In this document: piece after piece, positions 58,603 to 59,653 of the stretch | How the letters are laid out: each line of letters begins with the position of its first letter | Numbering within the stretch: position 1 is the first letter of the stretch | Assembly: GCA_030550235.1 (NCBI GenBank) | Contig: JAUQPU010000005.1 | Location: 29,910-89,562 of the forward strand | DNA from: Thermoproteota archaeon | GTDB taxonomy: Archaea > Thermoproteota > Nitrososphaeria_A > Caldarchaeales > Calditenuaceae | Direction: 5' to 3' | DNA: 59,653 nucleotides | Translations under genes and position numbers: made by a program | Notes under the pieces: generated by a model | The model's input: the letters and a program-made list of their open reading frames with translations, nothing else | Told to the model about the DNA's origin: nothing | Database searches by the model: none

Positions 58603-59653
58603 GAGGTGTAGTGGCGACTTGATACTTGAGACTCACGGCGAGGTTTGCAGGCTCGGCTACCTCCGACTGATAGTGGCGGCCGCCAAGACAGAGGCACATA
58701 GCGAGCAAGTGTCTCCGGGATTCGTCGCAGCTGTCTTGGAGGAGAGTCTAAAAAAGCTTGGACAGGAGCACTACACCGCCCTAGATGCGGTCGGCTTAAT
58801 ACGGAGTTCAGTGGCGGCGCGAAACTATGTCTCATTTGCTGCGGACCTAAACCTCATCAACAGGCAAACACAGAGGCTCGGAGATAACGGAATAATATAC
58901 GCCTTTACACGCAGCATAACACCTATAGATGCCTATCTTAAGGGTGAGACGAAATTATCACTCCTAGACCTGATATCACTCAAACCAGTTGAGAAAGTCT
59001 TCTTTACCTGGCTACTACTAGCCCAAGACTACCTCATACTCCCGGGAATAATAAAATGGGCGCTGGAGCATGAAACCTTCGCAAGAATAGACGCCATGAA
59101 CTACGTCATGGAGGAACTCTACCCCCAAGCCCTCACCATGCTGTTAACTGCCGTGGGGAAAAGAATGAGAGGCGAGATAATGTCAAAGATCGAGTCGGCA
59201 AGGAAATATAAAGAGGAGAGACTGAAATACTCCACCAAGGCGCTGTGGATTAGAAGTAGCCTATACGCAAAGTACAGGCACGTGGTTCCACCTAGGCTAG
59301 AGTGGCTTGTCGACCTGGGAATTTTAAGCCGCGTCAGACGTGGCCGCTACACTGTCTCGGACAACATACTGAGCCACAAGGAGATCGTCCTCAAAGCACT
59401 CTCACAATCACCATCAAAGCTACGCGAAAATATCTTCACAATTCTCGCTCCGATATTCATCCCCTACACAGGGAGGCCTTCGAGAGAAGCTCTTAACAGA
59501 GAACTTGTCCAAACATTCAACACAATATCACACTGGCTCGAAGGACCAGTAAAAGTAAGCCTTCTAGAAATGGCGGTATGCATAAGGCTCCTAGAAAACA
59601 ACCAGATAGCAACACCCACAATGGTCCGAGACACAATAAACAAACTCTCAATC
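58589..59653 (+). CDS. Unknown protein coupled to the DNA methyltransferase (cut by window edge)
   Basis: An ATG at 58589, 14 nt before the end of the methyltransferase gene, opens 355 codons that run off the window without a stop. I recognise no catalytic motif. The first half is helical, with TALDAVGLIRSSVAARNY; a middle segment PPRLEWLVDLGILSRVRRGRYTVSD looks like a winged-helix wing. Codon use matches the methyltransferase. It could be the restriction or specificity partner of the methylase, or a DNA-binding accessory, but nothing in the visible part proves it. Confidence 0.7.
   Translation, partial: MGAPKRCSGDLILETHGEVCRLGYLRLIVAAAKTEAHSEQVSPGFVAAVLEESLKKLGQEHYTALDAVGLIRSSVAARNYVSFAADLNLINRQTQRLGDNGIIYAFTRSITPIDAYLKGETKLSLLDLISLKPVEKVFFTWLLLAQDYLILPGIIKWALEHETFARIDAMNYVMEELYPQALTMLLTAVGKRMRGEIMSKIESARKYKEERLKYSTKALWIRSSLYAKYRHVVPPRLEWLVDLGILSRVRRGRYTVSDNILSHKEIVLKALSQSPSKLRENIFTILAPIFIPYTGRPSREALNRELVQTFNTISHWLEGPVKVSLLEMAVCIRLLENNQIATPTMVRDTINKLSI

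Noticed and set aside
1-59653. CRISPR arrays, insertion sequences or rRNA genes
   Set aside because: No regularly spaced repeats, transposase-like proteins or rRNA sequence were recognised anywhere in the window.

Overview
The window is archaeal. It carries an archaeal RNA polymerase cluster (RpoH, RpoB, RpoA, an L30e-like protein and a NusA-like KH protein), RadA, RIO2, a crenarchaeal-type single-stranded DNA-binding protein, a Cgi121 (KEOPS) subunit, TFE-beta and a polyprenyl diphosphate synthase. RpoA is one unsplit chain (A' plus A'') and RpoB is also unsplit. Together with TFE-beta and the crenarchaeal SSB this points to the Thaumarchaeota/Aigarchaeota side of the TACK group, for example a hot-spring Caldarchaeum-like lineage. 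The lineage is inferred; no rRNA is present to confirm it. Many starts are TTG or GTG, tandem genes often overlap as NTGA, and several genes have a TATA-like box about 25 nt upstream of the start codon, which suggests leaderless transcripts.

Layout. 1-2.9 kb (minus strand): the 5' end of a sugar isomerase, an MFS transporter and two TenA-family proteins. 3-5.5 kb: SSB and an NfeD/stomatin pair. 5.7-11.8 kb: IleRS, RIO2, a nitroreductase and a prenyl synthase. 11.8-15.5 kb: a PyrF-PyrE fusion, an MBL-fold RNA-processing-type protein, an unlisted 38-residue zinc-ribbon peptide, and small redox proteins (Rdx, PrxQ, A-type Fe-S carrier). 15.7-23.9 kb: the RNA polymerase operon. 24-28.2 kb: radA followed by a RecA-fold protein lacking both Walker motifs and a family-B polymerase with a lost proofreading site. 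28.2-31.5 kb: a heme-copper oxidase operon (CoxB, fused CoxA-CoxC, a subunit-IV-like protein and a 30-residue membrane peptide). 31.6-34 kb: TFE-beta, a ribbon-helix-helix/PIN pair, tRNA-Asp and an SRPBCC-membrane fusion. 34-40 kb: a GH36 alpha-galactosidase, an alcohol dehydrogenase and nuoB-C-(small membrane protein)-D. 40-43.8 kb: a Thr-rich surface protein, inositol-phosphate synthase, a GT-C glycosyltransferase and ribosomal protein uS15. 43.9-47.1 kb: a decayed sugar-ABC ATPase, Cgi121 with a ubiquitin-like protein, a flavin reductase and a NAD-kinase/HTH fusion. 47.2-51.8 kb: a complete Liv-type ABC importer. 51.8-57.3 kb: sugar oxidoreductase/isomerase, Lut-type lactate oxidation genes and a PRTase. 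57.4 kb to the end: a DNA methyltransferase and an unknown gene that runs off the window.

Functional picture: an aerobic organism with complex I modules, an A-type terminal oxidase, lactate-type oxidation and uptake of amino acids or similar solutes. The locus most worth following is the DNA-repair-like cassette next to radA (25.1-28.2 kb): a catalytically dead RecA paralogue, apparently split by a one-base shift, translationally coupled to a proofreading-deficient B-family polymerase. It looks analogous in design to bacterial ImuA/polymerase mutasomes. That function is inferred, not shown.
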